Shown one piece after another: positions 1 through 7,587 of a stretch of DNA of 24,063 nt. The number at the start of each line of letters is the position of its first letter. Positions within the stretch are counted from its first letter, which is position 1. Origin of the DNA: an uncultured Saprospiraceae bacterium (GTDB lineage: Bacteria > Bacteroidota > Bacteroidia > Chitinophagales > Saprospiraceae); assembly GCA_937969485.1 (NCBI GenBank), contig CALBVQ010000109.1, positions 1 through 24,063 of the forward strand. Reading direction: 5' to 3'. Below the pieces are notes generated by a model. That model was not told the origin of the DNA. It did not search any database and worked only from the letters and a program-made list of their open reading frames with translations. A program made the translations under genes and the position numbers.

Positions 1-99
1 AAACGCAAGGATAGCCTTAGCTATCATGAGTATTTCTAACGAAGTAATTGCTTTTATAAACTTGAAAATATGCGAAATTCTAAAACAGAATTGGTATAA
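1..99 (-). repeat. Family A palindromic repeat, cut by window edge
   Basis: The reverse complement of these 99 bases is identical to the first 99 bases of the repeat at 2437-2601. The outer terminus is at 99, where TTATACCAATTCTG begins when read on the minus strand. The rest of the element lies beyond the window. It has no ORF, and it is oriented opposite to the copy at 2437, so the two copies bracket the genes at 197-526 and 565-2169. Confidence 0.9.
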
Positions 100-196
100 C
101 CTGCCATTCCATTAACCTTTCTTTCTAAGCGAGCAACAAAATTAACCCTTCCCGAACTTTTTCTCCCTATTTCAAGTCTTATACTAAACGGAACTC

Positions 197-526
197 ATGG
201 AATGGATCATCAACCTTGTTATCTCTGCCGTCGCTTTTTTCATCGGCGCAAAATTGTTGAAAGGCGTCACTGTTGATAGCCTTTGGCAATCGATAGTCGT
301 TGCCGTCGTTGTCGCTGTATTGGGCGCAACTCTAGGAACCGTGCTAAAAATTGTAACCTTAGGCATTCTGTCCCTAGGGATTTTTACGTGGTTACTAAAT
401 GCCATATTGATTCAAGTTGCCGATTTCTTCCTTCCCGGATTCAAAGTGAAAAACTTCTGGTGGGCGCTTGGTCTAGCTGCTATAGTCAGTATAACAAGCG
501 GCCTTATCCAAAGCTTATTGTCATAG
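197..526 (+). CDS. YvlD / phage-holin-4-like small membrane protein
   Basis: This 109-residue protein is almost entirely hydrophobic, with about four membrane segments (roughly residues 3-20, 28-50, 53-76 and 88-107). A conserved-looking turn, FFLPGFKVKNFWWAL, lies before the last segment. Length and pattern fit the YvlD/phage_holin_4_2 family, which is common on bacterial chromosomes and not evidence of a prophage. The cellular role of the family is poorly defined; envelope-stress association is known for some members. The ATG at 197 has no clear Shine-Dalgarno sequence, as is usual in Bacteroidota. It stands alone and converges with the secreted-protein gene at 565-2169. Confidence 0.8.
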   Translation: MEWIINLVISAVAFFIGAKLLKGVTVDSLWQSIVVAVVVAVLGATLGTVLKIVTLGILSLGIFTWLLNAILIQVADFFLPGFKVKNFWWALGLAAIVSITSGLIQSLLS

Positions 527-545
527 TTTTGGGTTTAACCCAAAA
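527..545. other. Perfect palindrome between convergent genes
   Basis: TTTTGGGTTTAACCCAAAA begins directly after the stop codon at 524-526. It is a 9-bp stem around a single central base, followed on the plus strand by more A residues rather than T. It may help end transcription of the convergent genes, but it lacks the T-run of a normal intrinsic terminator on either strand. Confidence 0.35.
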
Positions 546-564
546 AAAACAACACCCCACCTCC

Positions 565-2169
565 TTACGGACACACACTCAGCGGTTCTGCTACTAATAC
601 TCCCGCCGTTGATACTGTAATCCTATAACAATTGCCGTCCGCATCCTTGATAATTACTCCTGAACCAATCGTTTCTAAGTAGATATCTCCATCCGTCACT
701 TGTAGCTTCGTCTCTGGTTCTACCGTTCCAATGCCAACATTGTCCGAATTGAAATTTATATTTATCACCTCTACTAGTTCCACTTCTACACTATTCACAA
801 GGTAATTCAACTGCCATGCACCAGGCTGGCCCGGTAACTTCGCACCGCTGAACTGATTACTATAAGGGCCGTTCACCAACTCAAACTTATCTCCGATTAC
901 TGGCACAAATCCATCAATTAATTCTAGTTCTAAAATCGTATTCGCTAAATCATTCAATGCTCCTTGAAAGATGACCTGATCATGGCCTGCTGGATCGCCA
1001 GCACCTGTATTTCCAGCAATTTCCATCAAGAAGGTTGCTGTTCCTGCATAATCCGACGTGAATGTGATTATTCCCGGGGATGATCCTGGTGATAATGTCG
1101 CACCGCCAAAGACTGTACTACTGTTGTTAAATGGCCCATTACCCGCAATGACAGCACCAGGCGCCATTACAAGACTACCGGGATTAAATGGAGTAGAAGG
1201 TGTCCCACCAAAGATCACACAACCCAGTATGCTGGCTTGCGGTGTCGTATTGCTAAATCCGGGCAAAGTAGGGCTTCCGGCAAAACGGTACAGTGGTGAG
1301 GCAGACCCTGTTGTCGCATTAAACGAACTATTGAAACTTCCCCACAAACCATAACTTGCATTGTTAGTGTCAATGTCAGTCTCTCGGATTCTCAAGGGGG
1401 CTGTATTCTGAAAAAGTGTCTTGGAGGCAGGTGGTGGAAAAACAGTATTAAGAAGCTCCACCCCAATATCCCTTATCCAATTCAAATTAATAAATCCCGC
1501 ATTGTTGTAAAACTCAGCTCCGTTTTTCATTATGATGCCTTTCTTCATGTAATCTTCCAATGCGGATGAATACGTATTATACATTTGACCGGAATTGTAA
1601 ATCTTCGCCCCATGGTCAACAACCATAAATGCTTCCTTACGAACCCCAGCATTGATGTTTTCTCTCGAATAGAATTTTCCAGCAGCATTATTAAATAACC
1701 GTGCTCCGGTATCGAAGAAGTAATTTATTGGCGAACCTACCTCGCTTCCCCACACGATTATGTCTTTATTGTTTGATATCACGGATGAATTATGCGCGTG
1801 AAGCGCTCCGTAAATAAATAGTGTCCCTTGATTATTAATAACACTAATATCTACTTCCATATCGTATCCTGATGGAGCTACTATGTTAGATCCAACGGTT
1901 AACTGTGCACTTATCTCAATATTCATCGATGAATTGGTCATGAGAACACTTGCTGCGCTGGCGTTATAACCCGTGGGAATTACTACACTGGTTGAAGTTG
2001 TAGAAGTATTTAGAATGATAACTTCATCCGAAAGTCCAGGAATTTGTGCTGGTGACCAATTTGCCGCGTCATTCCAAAAAATACTAGCTGTACCTGTCCA
2101 AGTGATGGTCACAGCAGACGCACTCTGCACACAAAAAAATAAAATAAGAAGGATGAGTAATCGAAGCAT
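565..2169 (-). CDS. Secreted beta-rich surface protein with VGIGT-type tail
   Basis: This 534-residue protein has an N-terminal signal peptide (about residues 1-19, cleavage near SASA-VT). Residues 22-55 hold a WTGTASIFWNDAANW...P...D module common in secreted Bacteroidota and Planctomycetes proteins. The middle is rich in Asn, Gly, Ser and Thr with NNAG/YN turns, suggesting a right-handed beta-helix. About residues 350-440 resemble autotransporter-passenger segments (LSPGSSPGIITF, then GHDQVIF and GDKFELV). The C-terminus has a VGIGTVEPETKLQVTDGDIYL stretch and a short Cys-containing module (GNCYRITV...CP) often seen at the end of exported Bacteroidota proteins. No catalytic site is visible, and no canonical T9SS sorting domain is evident. 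The likely location is the cell surface or outside the cell; an adhesive or structural role is inference only. Confidence 0.75.
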   Translation of the reverse strand: MLRLLILLILFFCVQSASAVTITWTGTASIFWNDAANWSPAQIPGLSDEVIILNTSTTSTSVVIPTGYNASAASVLMTNSSMNIEISAQLTVGSNIVAPSGYDMEVDISVINNQGTLFIYGALHAHNSSVISNNKDIIVWGSEVGSPINYFFDTGARLFNNAAGKFYSRENINAGVRKEAFMVVDHGAKIYNSGQMYNTYSSALEDYMKKGIIMKNGAEFYNNAGFINLNWIRDIGVELLNTVFPPPASKTLFQNTAPLRIRETDIDTNNASYGLWGSFNSSFNATTGSASPLYRFAGSPTLPGFSNTTPQASILGCVIFGGTPSTPFNPGSLVMAPGAVIAGNGPFNNSSTVFGGATLSPGSSPGIITFTSDYAGTATFLMEIAGNTGAGDPAGHDQVIFQGALNDLANTILELELIDGFVPVIGDKFELVNGPYSNQFSGAKLPGQPGAWQLNYLVNSVEVELVEVININFNSDNVGIGTVEPETKLQVTDGDIYLETIGSGVIIKDADGNCYRITVSTAGVLVAEPLSVCP

Positions 2170-2171
2170 GC

Positions 2172-2200
2172 TATTTGATTTAATATGTTTTAATCAAATA
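2172..2200 (-). promoter_or_regulatory. Inverted repeat just upstream of the secreted-protein gene
   Basis: TATTTGATT (2172-2180) and AATCAAATA (2192-2200) form a 9-bp inverted repeat with an 11-nt centre, ending 3 bases before the start codon at 2169. It could be an operator or a 5'-UTR hairpin affecting translation. No recognisable regulator motif was identified. Confidence 0.35.
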
Positions 2201-2281
2201 TTGTCTTCTTTATTAATCTTTTTGACCTTTAAAAGCACCTCTTTGCTGGATGTATCAATCCATCTAGCAAACACCCCTTTT

Positions 2282-2422
2282 AAGCCGATCAATGCATATC
2301 TCTTACGAGCTCAAACTACTTCGATAATGGGAACGTTCAGCTCTTTTTATGCCACAGTGATAGCGATCACGCTCCTCTGCGCCTCAACAGAACTGTTGAC
2401 CTCCCATTCTCTTTGTATTTCA
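2282..2422 (-). repeat. Degenerate family B repeat, reverse orientation
   Basis: Read on the plus strand, this segment aligns with the reverse complement of the family B element at 6937-7117. Shared blocks include TTACGAGCT, TTCGATAATGGGAACGT, CAGCTCTTTT, AACTGTTGA and CTCCCATTCTCTTTG. It begins with a decayed terminal repeat (AAGCCGATCAATGCAT) and runs within 14 bases of the family A copy at 2437. No ORF of its own is credible. Confidence 0.7.
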
Positions 2423-2436
2423 ACCCAATTTATGTA

Positions 2437-2601
2437 TTATACCAATTCTGTTTTAGAATTTCGCATATTTTCAAGTTTATAAAAGCAATTACTTCGTTAG
2501 AAATACTCATGATAGCTAAGGCTATCCTTGCGTTTTCTGCCTTGTACTTGATTTAATAATTCTTGAAAATAAAGAGAAACCTTAAAACAGAATTGCTATT
2601 A
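2437..2601 (+). repeat. Family A palindromic repeat, complete 165-bp copy
   Basis: The termini are inverted: TTATACCAATTCTGTTTTA at the left and, on the other strand, TAATAGCAATTCTGTTTTA at the right. Similarity continues inward for about 45 bases (...TATTTTCAAG on both sides). The core holds a small hairpin, GATAGC-TAAG-GCTATC. It differs from the copy at 7181-7345 at only five positions and has the same length. It has no ORF, and no clear target-site duplication is visible. MITE-like in form; the mobilising enzyme is not in this window. Confidence 0.92.
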
Positions 2602-2633
2602 CAATGTGCCTAATCTTATTCGAATTTCACCCA

Positions 2634-2669
2634 CAAAAAAAAAGCGATGACCTCGCTAAAGGTCATCGC
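2634..2669 (-). terminator. Intrinsic terminator of the glutamine synthetase gene
   Basis: On the minus strand a 10-bp perfect stem, GCGATGACCT / AGGTCATCGC, with a 6-nt loop is followed directly by a run of T (A residues at 2635-2643 on the plus strand). It lies 28 bases past the stop codon at 2698-2700. A separate 16-nt AT palindrome sits between them at 2683-2698. Confidence 0.95.
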
Positions 2670-2697
2670 TCACTATATCATTGATAATATATATTAT

Positions 2698-3726
2698 CTA
2701 TGCAGGTATTAAAATATCCGCACCTTTTACTGTCTTGATTATTCTTGCAGCTACTTTGTAAGGATCTGCAGAAGAAGCTGGTCTTCTATCTTCCAACCAT
2801 CCTTTCCATCCTTTCTCTACCGTCGCGATAGGAATACGGATCGAAGCTCCACGATCACTAATTCCATAACTGAAATCATTAATTGATTGAGTTTCATGAT
2901 CTCCAGTCAAACGCATATCGTTATCTGGGCCATATACATCAATATGTTCTTTTACATATGGTCTGAAAGCTTCACAAACTGCTCTGTAATCTTCTTTGTT
3001 TCCAGAAGTTCTCAATAATGTATTAGAGAAATTCGCGTGCATTCCACTACCGTTCCAATCTGCATCTTTTCCTAGTGGCTTACAGTGATATTCAATGTAT
3101 AATCCATGTGCTTCACAGATTCTTTCCATTAAATATCTAGCTACCCATAGCTCATCACCAGCAGCCTTAGCTCCCTTTGCGAATACTTGGTATTCCCATT
3201 GTCCTATTGCTACCTCAGCATTAATACCTTCAATGTTTATTCCTGCATCAATACACGCATCTAAATGCTCTTCAACAATGTGACGTCCAAATGCATTTCG
3301 CGCTCCTACTGAACAATAGTACTGTCCTTGTGGATCTGGCTCACCGTCTTCTGGCCAACCTAAAGGCATCTTTGTTTTGACATCGTAAAAGAAGTATTCT
3401 TGCTCGAAACCAAACCAGTAATCGTTGTCATCATCATCAATCGTTGCTCGACCGTTTGATTCATGAGCTGTTCCATCTGCATTAAGAACCTCGCACATCA
3501 CTAAATATGCATTTTTTCTCAATGGATCTGCACAGATATATGCAGGGCGTAGAATACAATCAGACGAGTTTCCTTCAGCTTGCTTTGTAGATGATCCATC
3601 AAACGACCAATCTTCGCAATTTTCTAGACTTCCGTCAAAATTACTAACTACCTTTGTTTTACTTCTGAGGCTCTGAACTGGTGTGTAACCATCTAGCCAT
3701 ATATACTCCAACTTTGATTTCGACAT
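2698..3726 (-). CDS. Glutamine synthetase, short class II (eukaryotic-like) type
   Basis: The enzyme makes glutamine from glutamate, ammonia and ATP in the cytoplasm. At 342 residues it matches the short type II enzymes, not the roughly 470-residue GlnA-I or roughly 720-residue GSIII forms. Landmarks are the beta-grasp region ending in FDGSSTKQAEGNSSD (42-56), the metal-binding WFGFEQEYF strand (104-112), GINAEVAIGQWEYQ (167-180), the ATP-loop region NGSGMHANFS (225-234), and the segment with NDMRLTGDHET and GASIRIP near the end. There is no adenylylation-type tail, as expected for class II. It is a single-gene unit with its own terminator, divergent from the gene at 3883. A nitrogen-control site was not recognised upstream. 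Confidence 0.95.
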   Translation of the reverse strand: MSKSKLEYIWLDGYTPVQSLRSKTKVVSNFDGSLENCEDWSFDGSSTKQAEGNSSDCILRPAYICADPLRKNAYLVMCEVLNADGTAHESNGRATIDDDDNDYWFGFEQEYFFYDVKTKMPLGWPEDGEPDPQGQYYCSVGARNAFGRHIVEEHLDACIDAGINIEGINAEVAIGQWEYQVFAKGAKAAGDELWVARYLMERICEAHGLYIEYHCKPLGKDADWNGSGMHANFSNTLLRTSGNKEDYRAVCEAFRPYVKEHIDVYGPDNDMRLTGDHETQSINDFSYGISDRGASIRIPIATVEKGWKGWLEDRRPASSADPYKVAARIIKTVKGADILIPA

Positions 3727-3809
3727 TGTAATTTTATTTAATTTTTATACTAAATACAACACAAATTTGCAGTTATTTACATTTGTAACACAAGCGATGT
3801 TTCTCCTTT

Positions 3810-3837
3810 TTTGTGATTCTCAATAAGTAGATATAAT
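3810..3837 (+). promoter_or_regulatory. Possible promoter for the gene at 3883
   Basis: TTTG at 3810-3813 and TATAAT at 3832-3837 are spaced about as in Bacteroidota promoters (-33 TTTG, -7 TA-rich). The -7 box does not match TAnnTTTG well, so this is a weak call. Confidence 0.25.
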
Positions 3838-3882
3838 ACGTAAGATATTGTTTGTCAAGTTCTTGTGTTTTCAATTCTTGTT

Positions 3883-5388
3883 ATGATCAGTAAGTCTAAA
3901 GACCTTTCATTTATCCTAATCAAACGCCTTGACAAAGCGGAAAAGCGAAATTTTAAGCTTTATGCACAGCGGAGTGGCTCAAAGGAAAATAAATTTGTAC
4001 AGCTTTTTGACGCCATTGATGCGCAGGAGGAATACGATGAATCTGCTCTTAAATCCAACGACAGCGGACTTACTTCCTCCAAACTTTCCAACCTAAAAAG
4101 ACATCTCTACTCTCAAATAATGAAAAGCCTTCGTATTTTGTATACAGAACGCGAAATGGATATTCAGTATAATGAACAGCTTGATAACGCTCAAATCCTA
4201 TATTCCAAGGGACTTTATCTCGAATCACTAAAAGTTCTTGAAAGACTTAAGGTGAAATTGAAAGACGCTAACCGTGACATCCTTTTGCTACAGACCGTGG
4301 AATTCCAGAAGATGATCGAATTGAGACACATTACTAGGTCTCGCAAGGTTGAAAATAAGATGGAAAACCTGATTGAAGAAGCGGAAGAAATCACAAAAAA
4401 AGTGTCAAGACTCGGAGAGCTAGCAACCTTGAACATAAACATCCAAGGACTCTATATCAAGCAGGGACACGTGCGTGACGACAGAGATCTATATTTCACA
4501 AGGCAGTTTTTTTACTCAAATCTGCCAGACTACGACATGCAAGAGGTGAGTTTCTTCGAAAAGGTGTTTGTCTTTCAATCTTTTACTTGGTATCACTACA
4601 TGTGCTTGAACTTCCCATATTGCTACAAGAATAGTAAGAAGTGGGTGGATTTATTCCTAGCTGAACCGTTAATGATCGAGCTTGATGCAGGCCTATATCT
4701 GCGTGGAATGCACTATCTATTAACTTCACTGTACTATCTGAATGACAAGAAGAATTACGATCATTACTTTGAAATCTTGAATAAGTTTGCCGCTGACTAC
4801 GAGAAGGAATTTAGCGTAAGTACCCATCTTTTGCACTTTACCTACAGTATGAATGCCCGCCTCAATTACAACATATTGCACAAAGATTACAAAGCAAATA
4901 CATTGCTTGAGGAAGTGATCAACAAGGAGTTAGATCAAGCTGCATTTTCACTTGATGCCCATAGGACTATGATTTTTAGGTATAAAATAGGTTGGTCTTA
5001 TTTCTTGCTAGGTAACTTCGAAGAGGCAAAAATTAGGTACAGGAACATCATTCAGTCTACGAAAGAGAAGTTACGTGGTGATACAATTTGTTACACTAAG
5101 GTAATGATGATGCTGTGCTACTTCGAGAATCAGGAGTTTTACACCATCCAAAGCCAAGTAGCGAGTTTGCGGAAGTATCTTAATAGTAACAATGAGATGA
5201 ATGTTGCCAATAATGCACTGCTTACTTACATTTCACATTGCTCGAAAAATAACATGGTGAAAGACGATAAAAGGTTAGACGAACTTATTGCTAGCTTGTC
5301 GAAGGCGCAAAAGGATAAATACGAAAAGCGAGCGTTTATTTACTTTAATTATTTGGATTGGGCTTTCGCCCAAAGAGAAAAAGAGTAG
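3883..5388 (+). CDS. Uncharacterised Bacteroidota helical-repeat protein
   Basis: I chose the ATG at 3883 (501 residues). A GTG at 3865 in the same frame would add only six residues, and the family normally opens close to the ISKSKDLSF...KAEKRNFKLYA segment. The sequence is soluble, highly charged and predicted helical throughout, with TPR-like helix pairs (for example LDNAQILYSKGLYLESLKVLERL and KIGWSYFLLGNFEEAKIRYRNII). There is no signal peptide, membrane segment or catalytic motif. Proteins of this form, opening with a KAEKR.FKLY block, recur in Bacteroidota as hypotheticals. A scaffold or interaction role is inference. The last codons carry the GGGCTTTCGCCC palindrome seen elsewhere in the window. 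The 224 bases from the stop to the next gene show no clear terminator. Confidence 0.85.
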   Translation: MISKSKDLSFILIKRLDKAEKRNFKLYAQRSGSKENKFVQLFDAIDAQEEYDESALKSNDSGLTSSKLSNLKRHLYSQIMKSLRILYTEREMDIQYNEQLDNAQILYSKGLYLESLKVLERLKVKLKDANRDILLLQTVEFQKMIELRHITRSRKVENKMENLIEEAEEITKKVSRLGELATLNINIQGLYIKQGHVRDDRDLYFTRQFFYSNLPDYDMQEVSFFEKVFVFQSFTWYHYMCLNFPYCYKNSKKWVDLFLAEPLMIELDAGLYLRGMHYLLTSLYYLNDKKNYDHYFEILNKFAADYEKEFSVSTHLLHFTYSMNARLNYNILHKDYKANTLLEEVINKELDQAAFSLDAHRTMIFRYKIGWSYFLLGNFEEAKIRYRNIIQSTKEKLRGDTICYTKVMMMLCYFENQEFYTIQSQVASLRKYLNSNNEMNVANNALLTYISHCSKNNMVKDDKRLDELIASLSKAQKDKYEKRAFIYFNYLDWAFAQREKE

Positions 5389-5612
5389 AAGTCTATGGTT
5401 AAGATTGTACTCTACCAAGCTGATAGTTTTTACTCCTAAAAATTGTGATTCTGAGTTTTGTGTTCTTTCACATTTCCACTCCCTTTTCTGTAGTTAGTTT
5501 AGTATGTCCTTGGTCCATTACATCCTATACCATCTAAAGTTTTTGATGTCGCACAATTGTCCGTAGCTTAAACCCGAAATAGACTCAAGTATTCAAAGTA
5601 GATTTCTCAGCC

Positions 5613-6755
5613 TTACCGCTTCACTACTTTCTCCACAGCTATCAATTGATTGTGGCTGTTTACAATTTTCACAAAGTACATTCCAGGCTGTAAATCAACT
5701 ATGTCTACTTGGCAAGTTCCTTCTAGACTCATACTTGTCTTAGTTTCTTTTCCTGTTGCATCAAGAATACGAACCATGTATTTACCGACAATACCTTTAA
5801 TTGTAAATTGATCTAAGGCGGGATTAGGCGCAATGAAGATTCTCTGGCTCAATTCGGTTACTCCTGTTGGAGCTGCATCGATACAAGATCTAGGATAATT
5901 TACAGCAGTTTGCCAAGCGATTTCTTGCATTTTAAGAGCTAGGTCAGCACCTGGGGCTTCGAAGTCACCTCCCCACCATACTTGTGTTTGATTCGTCAAC
6001 CCGACAGGGCTCGTCTTATGAATCGTAGCAAAATGAATACAAGCTACAAAGTATTTCCCAACATCTGTCAAGTGAATATTATCAGAAAATATATCTTCAA
6101 TTTGATTCAGATCAGGAATAACTCCGGCCATTATTGAGTCATACAAAGCCGCAAGACCTTGAGCTGCAGGTATCAAACATACTGGATTCGTAGGATTATA
6201 TCTAGCATTCAATGTATCTACTACGCTTTCCCACATCGGCAAATCATCCGATAATCGCTGACGCCATGGATTACTATCAATATCATAGTCACAACTTGTG
6301 GGTGTTCCGCTCAACAGACAATGCCAATCTTCATAGAGATAAACTTGAATATCCGGGTTGAATGTGTTCGCATAATGATAAAAGCTGTCTGCGTATTCAT
6401 AAGTCAACTCGATACTGCCCAGATGTCTAGGAACTGATTCCGTTAGTACTAATGCGTCGAAGTTACCTGAGGCTAAACCATAGTTTTCATCATAGAAACC
6501 ATAATAATTAGGTTCAATTATTCCATAGCTCTGATCGTATTTTCTCTCCCAGTTGTAGCTAAGTGGCGAACCCGGAATCGATTGATAGACCCATGAAAAA
6601 TCAACAGTCTCATGATCATTACTCAATGACTGTACCATATCTGGAATTTGGTCACTCAAACTGTGACCTACGTAGAAAGTGCGCTGAGTTTGAGCAGATG
6701 CATCGATAAGCAAGCTACTTAGAATCAAAGTGAGACTGAATACAACAGATCGCAT
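5613..6755 (-). CDS. SGNH-hydrolase-like exported protein with T9SS sorting domain
   Basis: This 380-residue protein has a signal peptide (about 1-21, ending DASA-Q). The first strand carries the block I motif GHSLSD (30-35), with Ser32 as probable nucleophile. Block V is DNIH (225-228), supplying Asp and His. This is the usual SGNH/GDSL layout, although the block I sequence GHSL differs from the common GDSL. The last 75 residues (306-380), starting IFIAPNPALDQF and ending with a basic KVVKR, form a type A T9SS sorting domain, so the protein should cross the outer membrane by the Por system and be surface-attached or released. Substrate unknown; esterase or carbohydrate deacetylase activity is plausible. 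The region upstream is repeat-rich. Confidence 0.82.
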   Translation of the reverse strand: MRSVVFSLTLILSSLLIDASAQTQRTFYVGHSLSDQIPDMVQSLSNDHETVDFSWVYQSIPGSPLSYNWERKYDQSYGIIEPNYYGFYDENYGLASGNFDALVLTESVPRHLGSIELTYEYADSFYHYANTFNPDIQVYLYEDWHCLLSGTPTSCDYDIDSNPWRQRLSDDLPMWESVVDTLNARYNPTNPVCLIPAAQGLAALYDSIMAGVIPDLNQIEDIFSDNIHLTDVGKYFVACIHFATIHKTSPVGLTNQTQVWWGGDFEAPGADLALKMQEIAWQTAVNYPRSCIDAAPTGVTELSQRIFIAPNPALDQFTIKGIVGKYMVRILDATGKETKTSMSLEGTCQVDIVDLQPGMYFVKIVNSHNQLIAVEKVVKR

Positions 6756-6850
6756 AAGTTGTCAAATTTGGTGAGGATGGTTACAAAAGTACAAAATTTT
6801 ACATCTCATATGTATAAGGGCAATTATTGATAGTCGATCAAAAGAATTGC

Positions 6851-6890
6851 GGAGCTCCCATTCTCTTTGCATTTCAACACAATTGATGTA
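6851..6890 (-). repeat. Tail fragment of family B repeat
   Basis: The block GAGCTCCCATTCTCTTTGCA and the following bases match 2397-2436 with a few changes, and both fragments run straight into a family A left arm. The same 21 bases recur inverted at 6978-6998 inside the full B element, so transcripts across 6852-6998 could form a long hairpin. Confidence 0.7.
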
Positions 6891-6934
6891 TTATACCAAT
6901 TCTGTTTTAGAATTTCGCATATTTTCAAGTTTAT
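6891..6934 (+). repeat. Family A left arm only
   Basis: These 44 bases, from TTATACCAATTCTG to CAAGTTTAT, match the left arm of the complete copies at 2437 and 7181. The similarity then stops and a family B element begins within three bases. Confidence 0.85.
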
Positions 6935-6936
6935 TA

Positions 6937-7117
6937 AACCCGAATTATGTATTAGGTTTTCGTCATGAGAGCTTAAAATGCAAAGAGAATGGGAGCTCAA
7001 CAGTTTTTTTTAAGCGCAGGCGTGGTCACCATCACGGTGAGCATCAAAAGAGCTGGACGTTCCCATTATCGAAGCAGTTTAAGCTCGTAATAGATATCTT
7101 AATACATATTTCGGGTT
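6937..7117 (+). repeat. Family B terminal-inverted-repeat element, 181 bp
   Basis: The element opens with AACCCGAATTATGTATTAGG and closes with a segment whose reverse complement is AACCCGAAATATGTATTAAG. The interior holds the CTCCCATTCTCTTTGCAT block and a GC-richer hairpin, GGTCACCATCACGGTGA. Relatives are at 2282-2422 (degenerate, reverse), 20924-20978 (55-bp deletion form) and 23909 onward. It has no credible ORF. Confidence 0.85.
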
Positions 7118-7180
7118 AAAAATAATCTAACAGTCACATAAATTCTCAAGCTACTTACACCCACAACACAAAGCACTGAG

Positions 7181-7345
7181 TAATACCAATTCTGTTTTAG
7201 AATTTCGCATATTTTCAAGTTTATAAAAGCAATTACTTCGTTAGAAATACTCATGATAGCTAAAGCTATCCTTGCGTTTTCTGCCTTGTACTTGATTTAA
7301 TAATTCTTGAAAATAAAGTGAAACCTTAATACAGAATTGGTATTA
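7181..7345 (+). repeat. Family A palindromic repeat, complete 165-bp copy
   Basis: The ends are near-perfect inverted repeats (TAATACCAATTCTG at the left, CAGAATTGGTATTA at the right). It matches the 2437-2601 copy at 160 of 165 positions. It ends 82 bases before the first Met/Cys leader peptide, so it may sit at or near the operon promoter. Confidence 0.93.
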
Positions 7346-7427
7346 CAACTGTTATTATTCAGTTAAGAAAATAAAAACCTTGCTAGAAAATTCTTTTTTT
7401 TACAAAAAACAATTCTATACTTGTAGT

Positions 7428-7502
7428 ATGTTAATGAAGAAGTCTAAAATGATGTGTTGTTGTATGTGTAAGAAATCTTACGCAAATGGCAATGTATTTT
7501 AG
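7428..7502 (+). CDS. Met/Cys-rich leader peptide 1 of the metY-metX operon
   Basis: This 24-codon ORF starts ATG TTA ATG AAG AAG and contains a MMCCCMC run (7449-7469) before stopping with TAG at 7500-7502. A second in-frame ATG at 7434 could also serve. Four Cys and three Met codons in seven positions, ahead of genes for homocysteine and methionine synthesis, is the signature of a ribosome-mediated attenuator. The antiterminator arm GCAAATGGC (7482-7490) lies within codons 19-21, and the intrinsic terminator follows at 7530. A -7-like box TATACTTG lies at 7416-7423, but no good -33 partner is seen, so the transcription start is uncertain. The peptide itself is unlikely to have a function. 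Confidence 0.8.
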   Translation: MLMKKSKMMCCCMCKKSYANGNVF

Positions 7503-7538
7503 TGTGTTCAAAACATAAGAAATATGAAGAGCCTTTGC
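7482..7538 (+). promoter_or_regulatory. Antiterminator of attenuator 1
   Basis: GCAAATGGC (7482-7490, inside the leader ORF) pairs with GCCTTTGC (7531-7538) through eight base pairs and one bulged T. GCCTTTGC is also the 5' arm of the terminator, so the two folds exclude each other. A weaker inner helix (TGTATTTT at 7493-7500 with AAAACATA at 7510-7517) would stack inside it. Pairing was worked out by eye. Confidence 0.6.
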
Positions 7539-7559
7539 GATTGCAAGGGCTTTTTTTTT
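7530..7559 (+). terminator. Attenuator terminator 1
   Basis: AGCCTTTGC / GCAAGGGCT forms a 9-bp stem (one G-U pair) with the 4-nt loop GATT, followed by nine T residues. It lies 27 bases past the stop of leader peptide 1 and before any structural gene, so it must be read through to express metY. Confidence 0.9.
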
Positions 7560-7587
7560 GGCGTAAGCCGAACCTAGAAATGTAAAA

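Noticed and set aside
197..526. Prophage indicated by holin-like protein
   Set aside because: The family is widespread on chromosomes and no other phage gene, integrase or attachment site is present.
1..2601. Insertion sequence or composite transposon
   Set aside because: The bracketing repeats carry no transposase and neither bracketed gene resembles one; kept only as a low-interest possibility of mobilisation or inversion.
6847..7119. 90-codon ORF across the repeat nest
   Set aside because: It lies wholly within repeat families A and B; the same reading frame in the other copies is not conserved.
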